A DNA stretch of 64,000 bases from Eubacterium sp. GTDB taxonomy: Bacteria; Bacillota; Clostridia; Oscillospirales; Acutalibacteraceae. The DNA lies in the NCBI GenBank assembly GCA_029258375.1, contig JARHZA010000002.1, positions 315,001-379,000 on the forward strand, in the 5' to 3' direction. The notes beneath the pieces were generated by a model. It was given only the letters and a program-made list of their open reading frames with translations. It was not told where the DNA came from and ran no database searches. Within the stretch, counting starts at the first letter, position 1. Each line of letters starts with the position of its first letter. Positions 16,241 to 25,918 of this stretch are shown in pieces. A program made the translations under genes and the position numbers.

Positions 16241-17578
16241 ATGAAAGAAAATAAACCTTTTGGATTTAAAGATAAATTTGGCTATGCACTTGGCGATTTT
16301 GGTTGCAATATGAGTTTTGCTTTTATCAATTCATATATGATGCTATATTTTGTTAGTTGCTTGGGAATTTTACCACAACACTATGCGATTATTATAGTTG
16401 TTGCAAAAATATGGGACGCAATAAATGACCCTATAATCGGTGGCGTTTGCGACGCTTCAAAACCTAAAGGCAACAGTAAATTTAAACCGTGGATAAGATA
16501 CGGTTCAATCCCGCTTCTTGCATCAAGTGTTTTAATGTTTATATATATTCCAAATGCCCCTTATGCAGCGAAAATTGCTCTTTGTCTTGGCACATATATA
16601 ATTTGGAGTGTTGCTTACACAAGCGTTAATGTTCCTTATGGTTCTATGCAGTCAGTAATTACTAAAGATAGTCTTGAAAGAGCAGAACTTTCAAAATCTC
16701 GCTCAATAGGAGCAATGTTTGCACAACTTCCTTCTATGGTCTTATTGCCTTTAATTATCTATGATAAAAATGATCAGCCAAGGGGAAGTATATTTATTTA
16801 TATAGTCGCCATAATGGGTGTTATTGGAGTTGTTGCATTTCAGTTAATGTGTAACTTGGTAACTGAAAGAGAAACGCCAACTGTAAACAAACATCAAAAA
16901 TTCAACTATTTTAAAACACTTTTAAGTTTCTTTAAAAACAGACCTATTATGGCACTTACACTTTCAACTGTTTCACATACTGCTCTTGTTGTTACAATAA
17001 TAAATTCAATGCAGTATATTTTTATGTATTATTTTAGTAATACAAAATTGATAGCAGTTGGCACTTTTATTGCAGGCTTTCCAATGCTTTTTGCAATTAT
17101 TCTTGTAAAACCACTTATAAAAAGATTTTCTAAAAAAGTTTTGTGCACTTATCCTTTTATAATATCTATAATTTCAACAGCGATTATAACTTTTGTTAAA
17201 ATTAAAAATCCTTTTGTGTGGTTAATTTTTGTAGCAATTGCTATGTTATCAGGTAGCTTTTATACAGTTCTAATTTGGGCAATGGTTGCAGATAGTATAG
17301 ATTATCAAGAAAAGAAAACTGGAAGGCGAGAAGAGAGTTCTATATATGCAACTTATAGTTTGTTTAGAAAACTTGCACAGGGAATAGGTAGTGCAATAAT
17401 ATCTCTTTCTTTAAGTTTAACTGGTTATAATGCAGCACTTGGTTCTAATCAAGCAGAAAACGTAGCAAATAATATTTATTTTATGACAGGATTTCTTCCT
17501 TTTATAGGTAGTATTCTTTGTTTTGTGGCTATGCTATTTTATAATATAGATGACAAAAAAATATCTAAAAAAATATAA
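16241..17578 (+). CDS. GPH family sugar:cation symporter (MFS)
   Basis: 445 residues with twelve hydrophobic segments. The glycoside-pentoside-hexuronide family motif DAINDPIIGGVCD lies near residue 65. Other family features are KDKFGYALGDFGCNMSF at the N-terminus and MVADSIDYQEKKTGRREESSIYATYSLFRKLAQ in the C-terminal half. It imports a sugar or glycoside with Na+ or H+. GGAG is well placed before the ATG. It follows DUF4363 by 15 bp, but a functional link to it is doubtful. No glycosidase is adjacent, so the substrate is open. Confidence 0.85.
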   Translation: MKENKPFGFKDKFGYALGDFGCNMSFAFINSYMMLYFVSCLGILPQHYAIIIVVAKIWDAINDPIIGGVCDASKPKGNSKFKPWIRYGSIPLLASSVLMFIYIPNAPYAAKIALCLGTYIIWSVAYTSVNVPYGSMQSVITKDSLERAELSKSRSIGAMFAQLPSMVLLPLIIYDKNDQPRGSIFIYIVAIMGVIGVVAFQLMCNLVTERETPTVNKHQKFNYFKTLLSFFKNRPIMALTLSTVSHTALVVTIINSMQYIFMYYFSNTKLIAVGTFIAGFPMLFAIILVKPLIKRFSKKVLCTYPFIISIISTAIITFVKIKNPFVWLIFVAIAMLSGSFYTVLIWAMVADSIDYQEKKTGRREESSIYATYSLFRKLAQGIGSAIISLSLSLTGYNAALGSNQAENVANNIYFMTGFLPFIGSILCFVAMLFYNIDDKKISKKI

Positions 17579-17585
17579 AAGAAAA

Positions 17586-17605
17586 GGAGTCATAATGATG
17601 ACTCC
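17586..17605. terminator. Hairpin after the MFS gene
   Basis: GGAGTCAT (17586-17593) pairs with ATGACTCC (17598-17605); the tail is only moderately T-rich. Confidence 0.5.
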
Positions 17606-17658
17606 CTTATAATATAAGTATATTATAAAAATAAAAACACTTATTGTATGATAAATAA

Positions 17659-17685
17659 AACGGCACTGTATAACACAGTGCCGTT
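17659..17685 (-). terminator. Terminator of the second amino-acid ABC operon
   Basis: AACGGCACTGT (17659-17669) pairs with ACAGTGCCGTT (17675-17685); on the minus strand the stem is followed by TTATTTAT. Confidence 0.7.
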
Positions 17686-17689
17686 AATT

Positions 17690-18424
17690 TTATTTAAGTA
17701 CTTGGCTTAAAAATAGTTTTGTTCTGTCGTTTTGAGGGTTCTCAAAAACTTCTTCTGGTGTGCCGTCTTCAATTATGTAACCACCGTCCATAAATAAAAC
17801 ACGGTCACTAACTTCTTTTGCAAATCCCATTTCATGAGTAACAATAATCATTGTCATTCCTTGCTCAGCAAGTTCTTTCATTACATTAAGAACTTCGCCT
17901 ACCATTTCAGGGTCAAGTGCAGAGGTAGGTTCGTCAAAAAGCATAATGTCTGGGTTCATAGCAAGTGCTCTTGCAATAGCTACACGTTGTTGCTGACCAC
18001 CAGAAAGTTGAATTGGGTAAGCATCTGCTTTGTCTTCAAGACCAACACGCTTTAAAAGTTCCATTGCTTTAACTTCAGCATCTTGCTTGTTCATTTTTTT
18101 ACATTCAATAGGAGCAAGCATAATGTTCTTTTTAACACTCATATTTTGGAAGAGGTTAAACTGTTGGAATACCATTCCAATATTTTCACGAACTTTGTTA
18201 ATGTCTGTTTTTTTATCTGTAATATCGAATCCGTCAATAATAACAGTGCCGTTTGTTGGATCTTCAAGTTTATTTAAACAACGAAGAAATGTTGATTTAC
18301 CAGAACCAGATGGTCCAATAACACAAACTACTTCGCCTTCTTTAATCTCAACATCTATTCCTTTAAGAACTTCAAGTTGGTTAAATGATTTTTGTAAATT
18401 TGTAACTTTAACTTTGTTTGTCAT
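17690..18424 (-). CDS. Amino-acid ABC transporter ATP-binding protein (second system)
   Basis: 244 residues. Walker [10 protein letters not shown], signature LSGGQQQR, Walker [15 protein letters not shown] and the [11 protein letters not shown] switch region identify it as a GlnQ-type ATPase. It is very similar to the ATPase at 1692-2438 (for example shared [18 protein letters not shown]), consistent with duplication. I choose ATG 18424 ([14 protein letters not shown]). The in-frame ATG at 18445 adds seven atypical residues and has no ribosome site. It overlaps the permease stop. Confidence 0.92.
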   Translation of the reverse strand: MTNKVKVTNLQKSFNQLEVLKGIDVEIKEGEVVCVIGPSGSGKSTFLRCLNKLEDPTNGTVIIDGFDITDKKTDINKVRENIGMVFQQFNLFQNMSVKKNIMLAPIECKKMNKQDAEVKAMELLKRVGLEDKADAYPIQLSGGQQQRVAIARALAMNPDIMLFDEPTSALDPEMVGEVLNVMKELAEQGMTMIIVTHEMGFAKEVSDRVLFMDGGYIIEDGTPEEVFENPQNDRTKLFLSQVLK

Positions 18425-19085
18425 AACTGAATTTTTTCTCCACATATTTCGAAATTATCATCAGTATAGAAATTACTACAAGGTAATATACTGCAACAAG
18501 AATGTATGTTGCAAAGAACTGATAAGTTGTACCAACGTATGTTTTTGCCTTGTTAACTACTTCTGCAAGACCAATTACTGAAAGAATAGAAGAGTCTTTA
18601 ACAGTAATGATAAATTGGTTTACAAGTGCTGGAATTGAAAATTTAAAAGCTTGTGGTAAAACTACTTTTATAAGAGTTTTGCCCTGTGTCATTCCAAGAC
18701 TTCTTGCAGCTTCTGATTGTCCTTTTGGAACAGCTTGAATACCGCCTCTAAAGATTTCTGATAAATAAGCGCCAGCATTTAATGAAAGTGTAATTAAACC
18801 AGCTTGAAAGGCGTTTATTCTAAAACTTGGGTCGGCAAGTTGAATAACTTGTGGCATAGCAAAGAAAACAAGAAAAGCCTGAACGATCATAGGAGTACCA
18901 CGAATAATCCAAACATAAACTGCCGCAATGCCTTTTAAAATCTTTGATTTAGACATTCCCATAAGACAGGTTAAAAGACCTATTAGCATACCTATTAAAA
19001 TAGCAGAAACAGAAATAACAATAGTAACTTTTAAACCATCAAGAAGTAGGGGAGTTGCCTGTTGTATTACTTTACTAAAATCCAT
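18408..19085 (-). CDS. Amino-acid ABC transporter permease (second system)
   Basis: 225 residues with about five helices. It has the family blocks [18 protein letters not shown] and [20 protein letters not shown], and the coupling loop [23 protein letters not shown]. HisM/GlnP type. It overlaps the ATPase start and lies 86 bp downstream of its binding protein, with a hairpin between. Confidence 0.92.
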   Translation of the reverse strand: MDFSKVIQQATPLLLDGLKVTIVISVSAILIGMLIGLLTCLMGMSKSKILKGIAAVYVWIIRGTPMIVQAFLVFFAMPQVIQLADPSFRINAFQAGLITLSLNAGAYLSEIFRGGIQAVPKGQSEAARSLGMTQGKTLIKVVLPQAFKFSIPALVNQFIITVKDSSILSVIGLAEVVNKAKTYVGTTYQFFATYILVAVYYLVVISILMIISKYVEKKFSYDKQS

Positions 19086-19117
19086 TATAAATTCCTTTTT
19101 ATTATTAGACTAAAATT

Positions 19118-19141
19118 ATACCAGAGCAAAAGCTCTGGTAT
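19118..19141 (-). terminator. Intra-operon hairpin after the second binding protein
   Basis: ATACCAGAGC (19118-19127) pairs with GCTCTGGTAT (19132-19141). On the minus strand it is followed by AATTTTAG, the same weak-tail design seen at 3191-3217. Confidence 0.6.
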
Positions 19142-19171
19142 TTAATAGAATATGTTTAAATTTCTTTATAT

Positions 19172-19957
19172 TTATGCCTGATAACCATATTTTGCAAGAA
19201 TTTTTTCATATTCACCGTTTGCTTTGATGTTTGCAAGACCTTTGTTGAACATTTCAATAAGTTCAGGGTTTGTTCCTTTTTTTACAGCAAAACCGTAGTA
19301 AGCTGGGTTAACGCCTTCGCCAACAGTTTTAAGGTTAACATTACCAGTATTAATTGCATAAGTAATTACTGCATAGTCTTCAAAGCAAGCAACATTTGAG
19401 CCTGAAGTAACTGACTGATACATTTGGTCAGAACCTTCATAAGTGTTAATTGAAAATCCGTATTGATCTTTGATGCTTTGTGCATAGTCAGCACCCATAG
19501 TAGCTGCTTTAACAGCAACTGATTTGCCTTTAAGGTCTTCTAAGCTTTCAATTCCTGTATTAACGCCAACTGTTAAAACTTGACCGTTTTCGAAATATCC
19601 GTCTGAAAAATCAAATATTTCTTTTCTTTCATCAGTTATTGTCATACCAGCGATCATACCGTCTGCTTGACCAGATTGAACAGCACCTAATGATGGGTCA
19701 AAGCCTTCGTTATGAACTTCGTATTTGAAACCTTGGTCTTTAGCAATTGCAGCTAAAAGTTCCATATCAACACCAACATATTCGTTTGTTGCTTCATCAA
19801 GGTATTCAAATGGAGCAAATGCGTTATCAGAATAAATTATGTAGGTTTTATCTTTTGGATCTTCTTTTTCAGCTTTGTTTGAACAACCAGCAAAAATAAC
19901 ACCAACTACTGCCATAATCACTGCAAGTGTTAATGCAATTATCTTTTTAGATTTCAT
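19172..19957 (-). CDS. Amino-acid ABC transporter substrate-binding lipoprotein (second system)
   Basis: 261 residues. The signal peptide ends in IFAGC (lipidated Cys about 25). The mature domain has YSDNAFAPFEYLDEATNEYVGVDMELLAAIAK, the GAVQSGQADGMIAGMTITDERKEIFDFSDGYFE block and LKGKSVAVKAATMGADYAQS, all standard for the SBP_bac_3 family. It heads a three-gene importer operon with its own promoter. No ARG box is visible here, so specificity probably differs from the first system. Confidence 0.93.
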   Translation of the reverse strand: MKSKKIIALTLAVIMAVVGVIFAGCSNKAEKEDPKDKTYIIYSDNAFAPFEYLDEATNEYVGVDMELLAAIAKDQGFKYEVHNEGFDPSLGAVQSGQADGMIAGMTITDERKEIFDFSDGYFENGQVLTVGVNTGIESLEDLKGKSVAVKAATMGADYAQSIKDQYGFSINTYEGSDQMYQSVTSGSNVACFEDYAVITYAINTGNVNLKTVGEGVNPAYYGFAVKKGTNPELIEMFNKGLANIKANGEYEKILAKYGYQA

Positions 19958-19993
19958 GACATTACCTCTTTCTCTTTTATTTTAGACTTATAT

Positions 19994-20022
19994 ATTATTA
20001 CATAATCAAATCAATTTGTCAA
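19994..20022 (-). promoter_or_regulatory. Promoter of the second ABC operon
   Basis: On the minus strand, TTGACA (20022-20017), a 17-bp spacer and AATAAT (19999-19994). Confidence 0.65.
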
Positions 20023-20256
20023 TATTTACACAAAGATAAAACATTACACCAAAAAAGTAATTTTTTCTAATTTTATTAAGTTTAACTGTCTTTTCTTTTT
20101 GTAGCGAAGCACTCGCAAAATTGAAATCATAACAAAAAATTTAATGTATCATAAAGATTTGTTATGATTTATATTGCTTTTTACACTTTAATGTGTTAAA
20201 ATGTACAACGTCTAATTTAAAAGATGTGTTGCTATAACATTTCTTTTAAAACACTT

Positions 20257-20275
20257 TGGCAATTAAAATTTGCCA
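20257..20275. promoter_or_regulatory. Inverted repeat upstream of a GPH symporter, possible operator
   Basis: TGGCAA (20257-20262) and TTGCCA (20270-20275) are separated by 7 bp, about 40 bp before the symporter start. The 355-bp gap 19958-20312 otherwise holds only the divergent ABC promoter and AT-rich DNA. Confidence 0.3.
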
Positions 20276-20312
20276 TACCATAGATAAATATACTAAAGAA
20301 AAAGGGGTAATT

Positions 20313-21695
20313 ATGAAGAAACAAATTACAACAAAAACAATAATTGCTTATTGCCTTCCACAATTTGCAGTTGGACTTTTCACAACAATGATAAACAACT
20401 ACTTGTTGTATTTTTATCAGCCATCTAAAGAATCTGGTATTCCAACTCTTATTACTCAGGGTATTGTATTCCTTGGTATTTTTACAGTAATTGGCTTAAT
20501 TAAAGCTGTTGGTCATCTTCTTGATGCTATTACAGACCCAATTGTAGCTGGAATTTCAGACAAGAGCAAAAATAAAAATGGTCGCCGTATTCCATTTATG
20601 AAACGCTATGCAGTTCCTTTTGGTCTCACAGCACTTTTAATTTTCTGTGCGCCACAAAGTCAACCTGGCATTGTTAACAATATTTGGATTGCGATTTTCA
20701 TTTGGGCATATTATGTATTCTATACACTTTATATGATTCCACACAATGCACTTCTTCCTGAAATGATTACAGATCAAGGTAAACTTGTAAATGCTTACAC
20801 ATTTAACTCATTATTCTTTGTAACAGGTAGTGCGCTTGGTTATGTAACACCTGCATTTGTAGGTATGATCAAAAATGCAGGTCAAACTCCTTTAATGGCA
20901 TGGAGAATAGTTTTTGCCGCATTTACAGTTGTTGGTATAATTCTTCTTCTTGTTCCAACATTTACTATTAAAGAAACAGATTATGTATCTTCAGTTAGAC
21001 CGACTGTTTCTCTTTTAGAATCACTAAAGCACGCATTTAGTAACAAACATTTTGTTATTGTTACAATTGGTCAACTTCTTGAAGGAACAGCAATGGCATT
21101 CTTCCAGTCATGTATTATGTACTATGTTACAACTCTTTTAGGACTTGAAGAAACAAAATCAGTTTTAATTCTTGCAACTTCAATTGTTGGCTCACTTATT
21201 CTTTATGTTCCAGTAAACAAGCTTGCAAAGAAACAAGGTAAAAAGCCACTAATGGTTTCAGCTTGTATCGTATTTACACTTGCAGAATTTGTAATTTGCT
21301 TTGGTGCAGATTGGGCATTCCCACCAATGGCAAAAGCACTTGGTCTTGCAATTTTCGTATCATATCCATTCGCAGTTCTTAACATTCTTCCTGGTTCAAT
21401 GATGGCAGATGTTATCCAATATGATACAATTAAGCACGGCGTAAACCGTGAGGGTGTATTTGGTGCAGCAAGAAGTTTTGTAACAAAAATTGGTACTTCA
21501 CTTGCAATTATGATTGTTCCATCACTTACTGTTATCGGCGCATCAGCAGGCGAAAATATCGGCAGATTAGGACTTAAAATCACCGGTCTTGTTGGTGGTG
21601 CAATTTGTCTTGTTGCAGTAATAGTATTTGCTGTATATAAGGAAAAAGAAGTTCTTGGTGTAATTAAAGAAGAAAGAGAAAAGGAAAGCGAATAA
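20313..21695 (+). CDS. GPH family symporter (MFS)
   Basis: 460 residues with twelve helices. The GPH motif DAITDPIVAGISD lies near residue 65 and the C-terminal half carries MMADVIQYDTIKHGVNREGVFGAARSFVTKIG, as in glycoside/pentoside symporters. ATG 20313 follows AAAGGGG; an upstream in-frame ATG at 20256 has no such site. The stop TAA shares its A with the ATG of the M20 peptidase, so the two are coupled. That suggests the substrate may be a peptide-like or conjugated compound rather than a free sugar (inference). Confidence 0.85.
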   Translation: MKKQITTKTIIAYCLPQFAVGLFTTMINNYLLYFYQPSKESGIPTLITQGIVFLGIFTVIGLIKAVGHLLDAITDPIVAGISDKSKNKNGRRIPFMKRYAVPFGLTALLIFCAPQSQPGIVNNIWIAIFIWAYYVFYTLYMIPHNALLPEMITDQGKLVNAYTFNSLFFVTGSALGYVTPAFVGMIKNAGQTPLMAWRIVFAAFTVVGIILLLVPTFTIKETDYVSSVRPTVSLLESLKHAFSNKHFVIVTIGQLLEGTAMAFFQSCIMYYVTTLLGLEETKSVLILATSIVGSLILYVPVNKLAKKQGKKPLMVSACIVFTLAEFVICFGADWAFPPMAKALGLAIFVSYPFAVLNILPGSMMADVIQYDTIKHGVNREGVFGAARSFVTKIGTSLAIMIVPSLTVIGASAGENIGRLGLKITGLVGGAICLVAVIVFAVYKEKEVLGVIKEEREKESE

Positions 21696-23143
21696 TGATA
21701 TTTTTATACATAATTCTTGCCGTTCTTGTTTTATTCATTCTTGTATTACTTTTTAATACAATTCGTGTTGACAAGAATTCACGCAAGCTTGAAGAATCTG
21801 TTTGTTGGAAGTCTAAAGAAGATCAAATTTATTATGCTAATAGACTTGCAAAAATGATTCGTTGCAAAACAATTTCAGTAAATAATAGTTATGATGATAC
21901 AGAATTTGCGAAACTTCGTGAAACTGTAAAAGAGTTATTCCCACTTGTTCACGAAAAAGCAGAAATTAAAATTTTTAGTGATGACTGCTGGATTTATAAA
22001 ATAGAGGGTAAAGATAAGTCAAGAAATGTAATGGTAATGTCTCACCACGATGTTGTTAAGGCAGATGGCGAGTGGGAACAACCTCCTTTTGACGGTAAAA
22101 TTGTAGATGGAAAATTATGGGGCAGAGGAACCGTTGATACAAAAACACCTTTATTTGCAGAATTTTCTGCAATTGAAGAATTATTGGCAGATGGTTTTGT
22201 TCCAGAAACAAACCTTTACATTGGTTCTTCTCATAACGAAGAATTAGGTGGAGATGGCATTCCACTTGCTATTGAATACTTCAAAAAAGAAGGTATTACA
22301 TTTGAACTTGTTCTTGATGAAGGTGGCGCAGTAATTTCTCCACCACTTGCAGGAATGAAATGTCGTTGTGCAATGCTTGCAGTTCACGAAAAGGGCAGAC
22401 ACACACTTGTTTGCCGTGCAGAACAGGGCAATACACATACTGGCCTTAACCAACAAACAGAAACACCTGTTGTTAGAATGTCAAAATTTATTAGCGAAGT
22501 TCAGTCAACTAAAAATCTTTATATTCGCCGTATGTATCCAGAAGTTAAGGCAATGTTTACTTCACTTTGTCCTTATATGCCATTCCCACTTAAACTTGTT
22601 TTTGCAAATCTTTGGTGCTTTGAATCACTTCTTGTTAAACTTATTCCTTCAATCAATGATCAAGCAGCATCAATGCTTGGAACTACTTGTGCATTTAATG
22701 GCATTAAAGGCGGTAAGTACGACGGTAATCAAACTAACTTCTGCGAATCAACAGCGTTTTTACGTTGTGTAAATGATGAAGACCAGAAAAAAGATATTGA
22801 AAAAATTAAAAATATCGCTGAAAAATATGGTATTGAAATCAAAGATGCTGAAAGTGGAAACGAATATTATCCACCTGCAGATATGTCAAAACCTCAATTC
22901 ACTTATGTTAAGGAAGTTGCAGGTAAAGTATTCCCAGCAGTTGCAGTTGCACCATTTATTCTTCCAGCTGGAACAGATGCACGTCATATGACAGATATTT
23001 GTAACTGTGTAGTTCGTTTTGCTCCTATTGATATTGATGATCAGCAGTTTGCATCAGTACATAGCGAAAACGAAAACATCTCACTTCCTGCAATCGGAAA
23101 TGCAGTTGAATTTTATACACAATTTGTGAAAAACTATAAATAA
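21695..23143 (+). CDS. Membrane-anchored M20 family metallopeptidase
   Basis: 482 residues. An N-terminal transmembrane segment (about 2-22) is followed by an M20 domain like that of PM20D1/carboxypeptidase S. Zinc-site motifs are visible: MSHHDVVKADGEWEQPPF near 115, GRGTVDTK near 145, the catalytic Glu pair in SSHNEELGGDGIP near 185, and a final His in GTDARHMTD near 430. The family hydrolyses peptide or N-acyl amino-acid bonds. The gene is translationally coupled to the upstream GPH symporter, suggesting transport followed by hydrolysis of one substrate. Topology (catalytic domain inside or outside) is not certain. Confidence 0.85.
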   Translation: MIFLYIILAVLVLFILVLLFNTIRVDKNSRKLEESVCWKSKEDQIYYANRLAKMIRCKTISVNNSYDDTEFAKLRETVKELFPLVHEKAEIKIFSDDCWIYKIEGKDKSRNVMVMSHHDVVKADGEWEQPPFDGKIVDGKLWGRGTVDTKTPLFAEFSAIEELLADGFVPETNLYIGSSHNEELGGDGIPLAIEYFKKEGITFELVLDEGGAVISPPLAGMKCRCAMLAVHEKGRHTLVCRAEQGNTHTGLNQQTETPVVRMSKFISEVQSTKNLYIRRMYPEVKAMFTSLCPYMPFPLKLVFANLWCFESLLVKLIPSINDQAASMLGTTCAFNGIKGGKYDGNQTNFCESTAFLRCVNDEDQKKDIEKIKNIAEKYGIEIKDAESGNEYYPPADMSKPQFTYVKEVAGKVFPAVAVAPFILPAGTDARHMTDICNCVVRFAPIDIDDQQFASVHSENENISLPAIGNAVEFYTQFVKNYK

Positions 23144-23182
23144 ATTCTATATTATTGTGTTATTAAATTTGGAGATGTTATT

Positions 23183-23863
23183 GTGCCAGCAGTTGAGGTT
23201 ATTGAAATTTTATTCGATTTTTTATATTTATTGACTGTAAATTTAATTGGCTTGATAATGGTTTTTAAAAATGATAATCAAGATCAATTTCAATTGTTCG
23301 GCATAATGACAATAATTCTTGGTGTTGGTGATACATTTCATATTTTACCAAGAATATATGGTTTAATAACAAATACTTTTGAATCGCACGCAATGCTTAT
23401 TGGTTTGGGAAAACTAATAACTTCAGTAACAATGACTGCTTTTTATATATTGTTATATCGTGTTTGGCAAATTCGCTATAATAAAAATAACGAATTACTA
23501 AATGTGTTAGTATATTTTGTTGCAATAGTTCGTGTGCTTATTTGTATTTTTCCACAAAATGATTGGTTCGGTAATAACCCTCCTGTAAGTTGGGGAATTT
23601 ATAGAAACATTCCTTTTGTAGTTCTTGGTGTTATAACGTTTATATCGTTTTATAAAACAACTTCCAAAGGAAAAGATAAAGAATATCGTTTTATGCCACT
23701 GGCAATTATTTTATCATTTGTGTTTTATATTCCGGTTGTACTTTTTTCAAATGTATTTCCAACTATAACAATGCTTATGATACCTAAAACAGTTTCTTAT
23801 CTTGCTATTGTTTTTATGGGTTATATTTCTATGAACAATAATATTAAAAATAGTGCTAAATGA
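23183..23863 (+). CDS. Seven-helix membrane protein of unknown function
   Basis: 226 residues starting at GTG, with GGAG nine bases upstream. About seven hydrophobic segments are predicted. Polar features within the membrane region include MTIILGVGDTFHILPR near residue 45 and YRNIPFVVLG near 145. The conserved look of GDxxHxxPR suggests a functional site, but I do not recognise the family. It is 40 bp after the M20 gene and precedes a strong terminator, so it is the third gene of that operon. Confidence 0.7.
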   Translation: MPAVEVIEILFDFLYLLTVNLIGLIMVFKNDNQDQFQLFGIMTIILGVGDTFHILPRIYGLITNTFESHAMLIGLGKLITSVTMTAFYILLYRVWQIRYNKNNELLNVLVYFVAIVRVLICIFPQNDWFGNNPPVSWGIYRNIPFVVLGVITFISFYKTTSKGKDKEYRFMPLAIILSFVFYIPVVLFSNVFPTITMLMIPKTVSYLAIVFMGYISMNNNIKNSAK

Positions 23864-23895
23864 TTAGTTTACCGTTTTTATAAAAACAAATATAT

Positions 23896-23925
23896 AAAAA
23901 AGAGGGGCATTTGCCTCTCTTTTTT
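23896..23925. terminator. Strong Rho-independent terminator
   Basis: A 14-bp stem (23896-23909 with 23912-23925, one wobble) with a minimal loop and T-run, after the M20 operon. Confidence 0.85.
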
Positions 23926-23993
23926 ATTTTGCTTTAAATTAAAAATTTAAAATTACACAAAAATATAAAGAAAAATCTATATAAAATACACAT

Positions 23994-24021
23994 TTGAAAT
24001 GTAGATTAGTAGTGTTAAAAT
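23994..24021 (+). promoter_or_regulatory. Promoter of the nucleoside-salvage operon
   Basis: TTGAAA (23994-23999), a 16-bp spacer and TAAAAT (24016-24021), about 45 bp before deoC. Confidence 0.55.
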
Positions 24022-24067
24022 ATACTTGTGATAATAAAAATATTTTTAGTGAAATGATGGTGGTTAT

Positions 24068-24718
24068 ATGAATAAAACAGAAATATTAAGTAAAGTTGAT
24101 CATACACTTTTATCACAAACAGCAACAGAAAAAGAAATAAAAGCAATTTGTGATGACGCTTTATTTTATAAAACAGCAAGTGTTTGTATTCCACCAAGTT
24201 ATGTAAATTTTGCAAGCAAATATGTGAATGGCAAAATTAAAGTTTGTACTGTTATAGGATTTCCTAATGGATATAACACTACTGCTTCAAAATGTTTTGA
24301 AGCTAAAGATGCGGTTGAAAATGGTGCAGATGAAATTGATATGGTAATAAATATAGGTTATATAAAAGATAAAAAATATGATTTAGTTTTAGATGAAATT
24401 AAAAAAGTTCGTTCTTGTTGTGAAGGAAAAGTTTTAAAAGTAATTATTGAAACTTGCCTTTTAACTGATGAAGAAAAAATAAAATTGTGTGAAATTGTTT
24501 CAAATTCTGGTGCAGATTATATAAAAACTTCAACAGGTTTTTCAACTAATGGTGCTACTAAAGAAGATGTTAAATTATTTGCAGATAATATTAGCGGTAA
24601 CCTAAAAATTAAAGCAGCAGGTGGTATAAAATCTTTTGAAGATGCAGACTGTTTCATAAAACTTGGTGCAGATAGATTGGGAACAAGTAAGCTTGTTAAA
24701 ATAATGAAAGAAGAATGA
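24068..24718 (+). CDS. deoC: Deoxyribose-phosphate aldolase
   Basis: 216-residue class I aldolase that cleaves 2-deoxyribose-5-phosphate to acetaldehyde and glyceraldehyde-3-phosphate. DHTLL at the N-terminus, CTVIGFPNGYNTTASK, the Asp in DEIDMVINIG, LKVIIETCLL, the Schiff-base Lys in DYIKTSTGFSTNGAT and KAAGGIKSFEDA are all family signatures. It is first in the operon deoC-deoB-pdp, the standard pathway for using deoxyribonucleosides as carbon. GGTGGTTAT precedes the ATG. Confidence 0.96.
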   Translation: MNKTEILSKVDHTLLSQTATEKEIKAICDDALFYKTASVCIPPSYVNFASKYVNGKIKVCTVIGFPNGYNTTASKCFEAKDAVENGADEIDMVINIGYIKDKKYDLVLDEIKKVRSCCEGKVLKVIIETCLLTDEEKIKLCEIVSNSGADYIKTSTGFSTNGATKEDVKLFADNISGNLKIKAAGGIKSFEDADCFIKLGADRLGTSKLVKIMKEE

Positions 24719-24721
24719 TTT

Positions 24722-25885
24722 ATGAGGGGATTTATTGTTGTAATTGATAGTTTTGGAATAGGCTATGCACCAGATGCCCAAAAGTTTGGTGATGTTGGTG
24801 CAAACACACTTGCATCTGTTTCAAAATCAAAATATATAAATATACCAAATATGACAAAAATGGGATTATATAACATAGATGGTGTATCAAATAATTCCAA
24901 TGAAAAAAATACTGCAAGCATAGCAAGGCTTAAAGAAATTTCAATGGGTAAAGATTCTACAATAGGTCATTGGGAAATGGCTGGCGTTATTTCTAATAGC
25001 CCGCTTCCAACTTTTCCAAACGGTTTTCCAAAAGAAGTAATAAAAGAATTTGAAAACGAAATTGGCAGGGGCACTATTGTAAATCAGGTTTATTCCGGCA
25101 CAAAAGTTTTGGAAGACTATGGAGAGGAACATTTAAAAACAGGCAAACTTATTGTTTATACTTCTGCTGATAGTGTTTTTCAAATTGCAGCACACGAAGA
25201 TATTGTTAGCCCAGAAAAACTTTATGAATATTGCCGTGTTGCAAGAAAAATTTTAAAAGGTAAATACGGCGTTGGCAGAGTAATAGCTCGACCATTTATT
25301 GGTGAAGTGGGTAGTTTTGAAAGAACACCAAATCGTCACGATTTTTCAATCGAACCACCAAAAGAAACTATGCTTGATGTTCTTCAAAAATCAGGTAAAA
25401 AAACAATATCCGTTGGAAAAATATATGACCTTTTTGCTCACAGAGGAATTGATGAGTATTATCTAACAAAGTCTAATAAAGACGGTATTTTAAAAACAAT
25501 AAGCATTGCTAAAAATTGTGATTTTGATGGTTTATGTTATACAAATCTCGTTGATTTTGATACTAAATATGGTCATCGCAGAGATTTAGATGGCTATGCA
25601 AAAGCTCTTAACGAATTTGATTATTATTTGCCAGAACTATGTAATAGTTTAAATGACGATGATTTCTTAATGATAACTGCAGATCACGGTTGTGATCCTC
25701 TGTTTAAAGGAACAGATCATACAAGAGAATATGTTCCGCTAATAATTTATGGTAAAGAAATAAAACCATTAAATTTAGGTACAATAGAAGGATTTAGCGT
25801 TGTTGCAAAAACTGTTTGTTCTTTGTTAGGTGTAAAATCAAACTTTATTGCAACAGATGTATCAAATTTAATAAAAAATAAATAA
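24722..25885 (+). CDS. deoB: Phosphopentomutase
   Basis: 387-residue alkaline-phosphatase superfamily enzyme converting (deoxy)ribose-1-phosphate to the 5-phosphate, the step between pdp and deoC. Motifs: VIDSFGIGYAPDA (metal Asp), MGKDSTIGHWEMAG (phosphorylated Thr), NRHDFSIEPP and TADHGCDPLFKGTDHTREYVP (metal His/Asp cluster). Length is typical. It begins 3 bp after deoC. Confidence 0.96.
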   Translation: MRGFIVVIDSFGIGYAPDAQKFGDVGANTLASVSKSKYINIPNMTKMGLYNIDGVSNNSNEKNTASIARLKEISMGKDSTIGHWEMAGVISNSPLPTFPNGFPKEVIKEFENEIGRGTIVNQVYSGTKVLEDYGEEHLKTGKLIVYTSADSVFQIAAHEDIVSPEKLYEYCRVARKILKGKYGVGRVIARPFIGEVGSFERTPNRHDFSIEPPKETMLDVLQKSGKKTISVGKIYDLFAHRGIDEYYLTKSNKDGILKTISIAKNCDFDGLCYTNLVDFDTKYGHRRDLDGYAKALNEFDYYLPELCNSLNDDDFLMITADHGCDPLFKGTDHTREYVPLIIYGKEIKPLNLGTIEGFSVVAKTVCSLLGVKSNFIATDVSNLIKNK

Positions 25886-25918
25886 CAGTTAACATATAAA
25901 GATGTGTGGTGAATAGTT

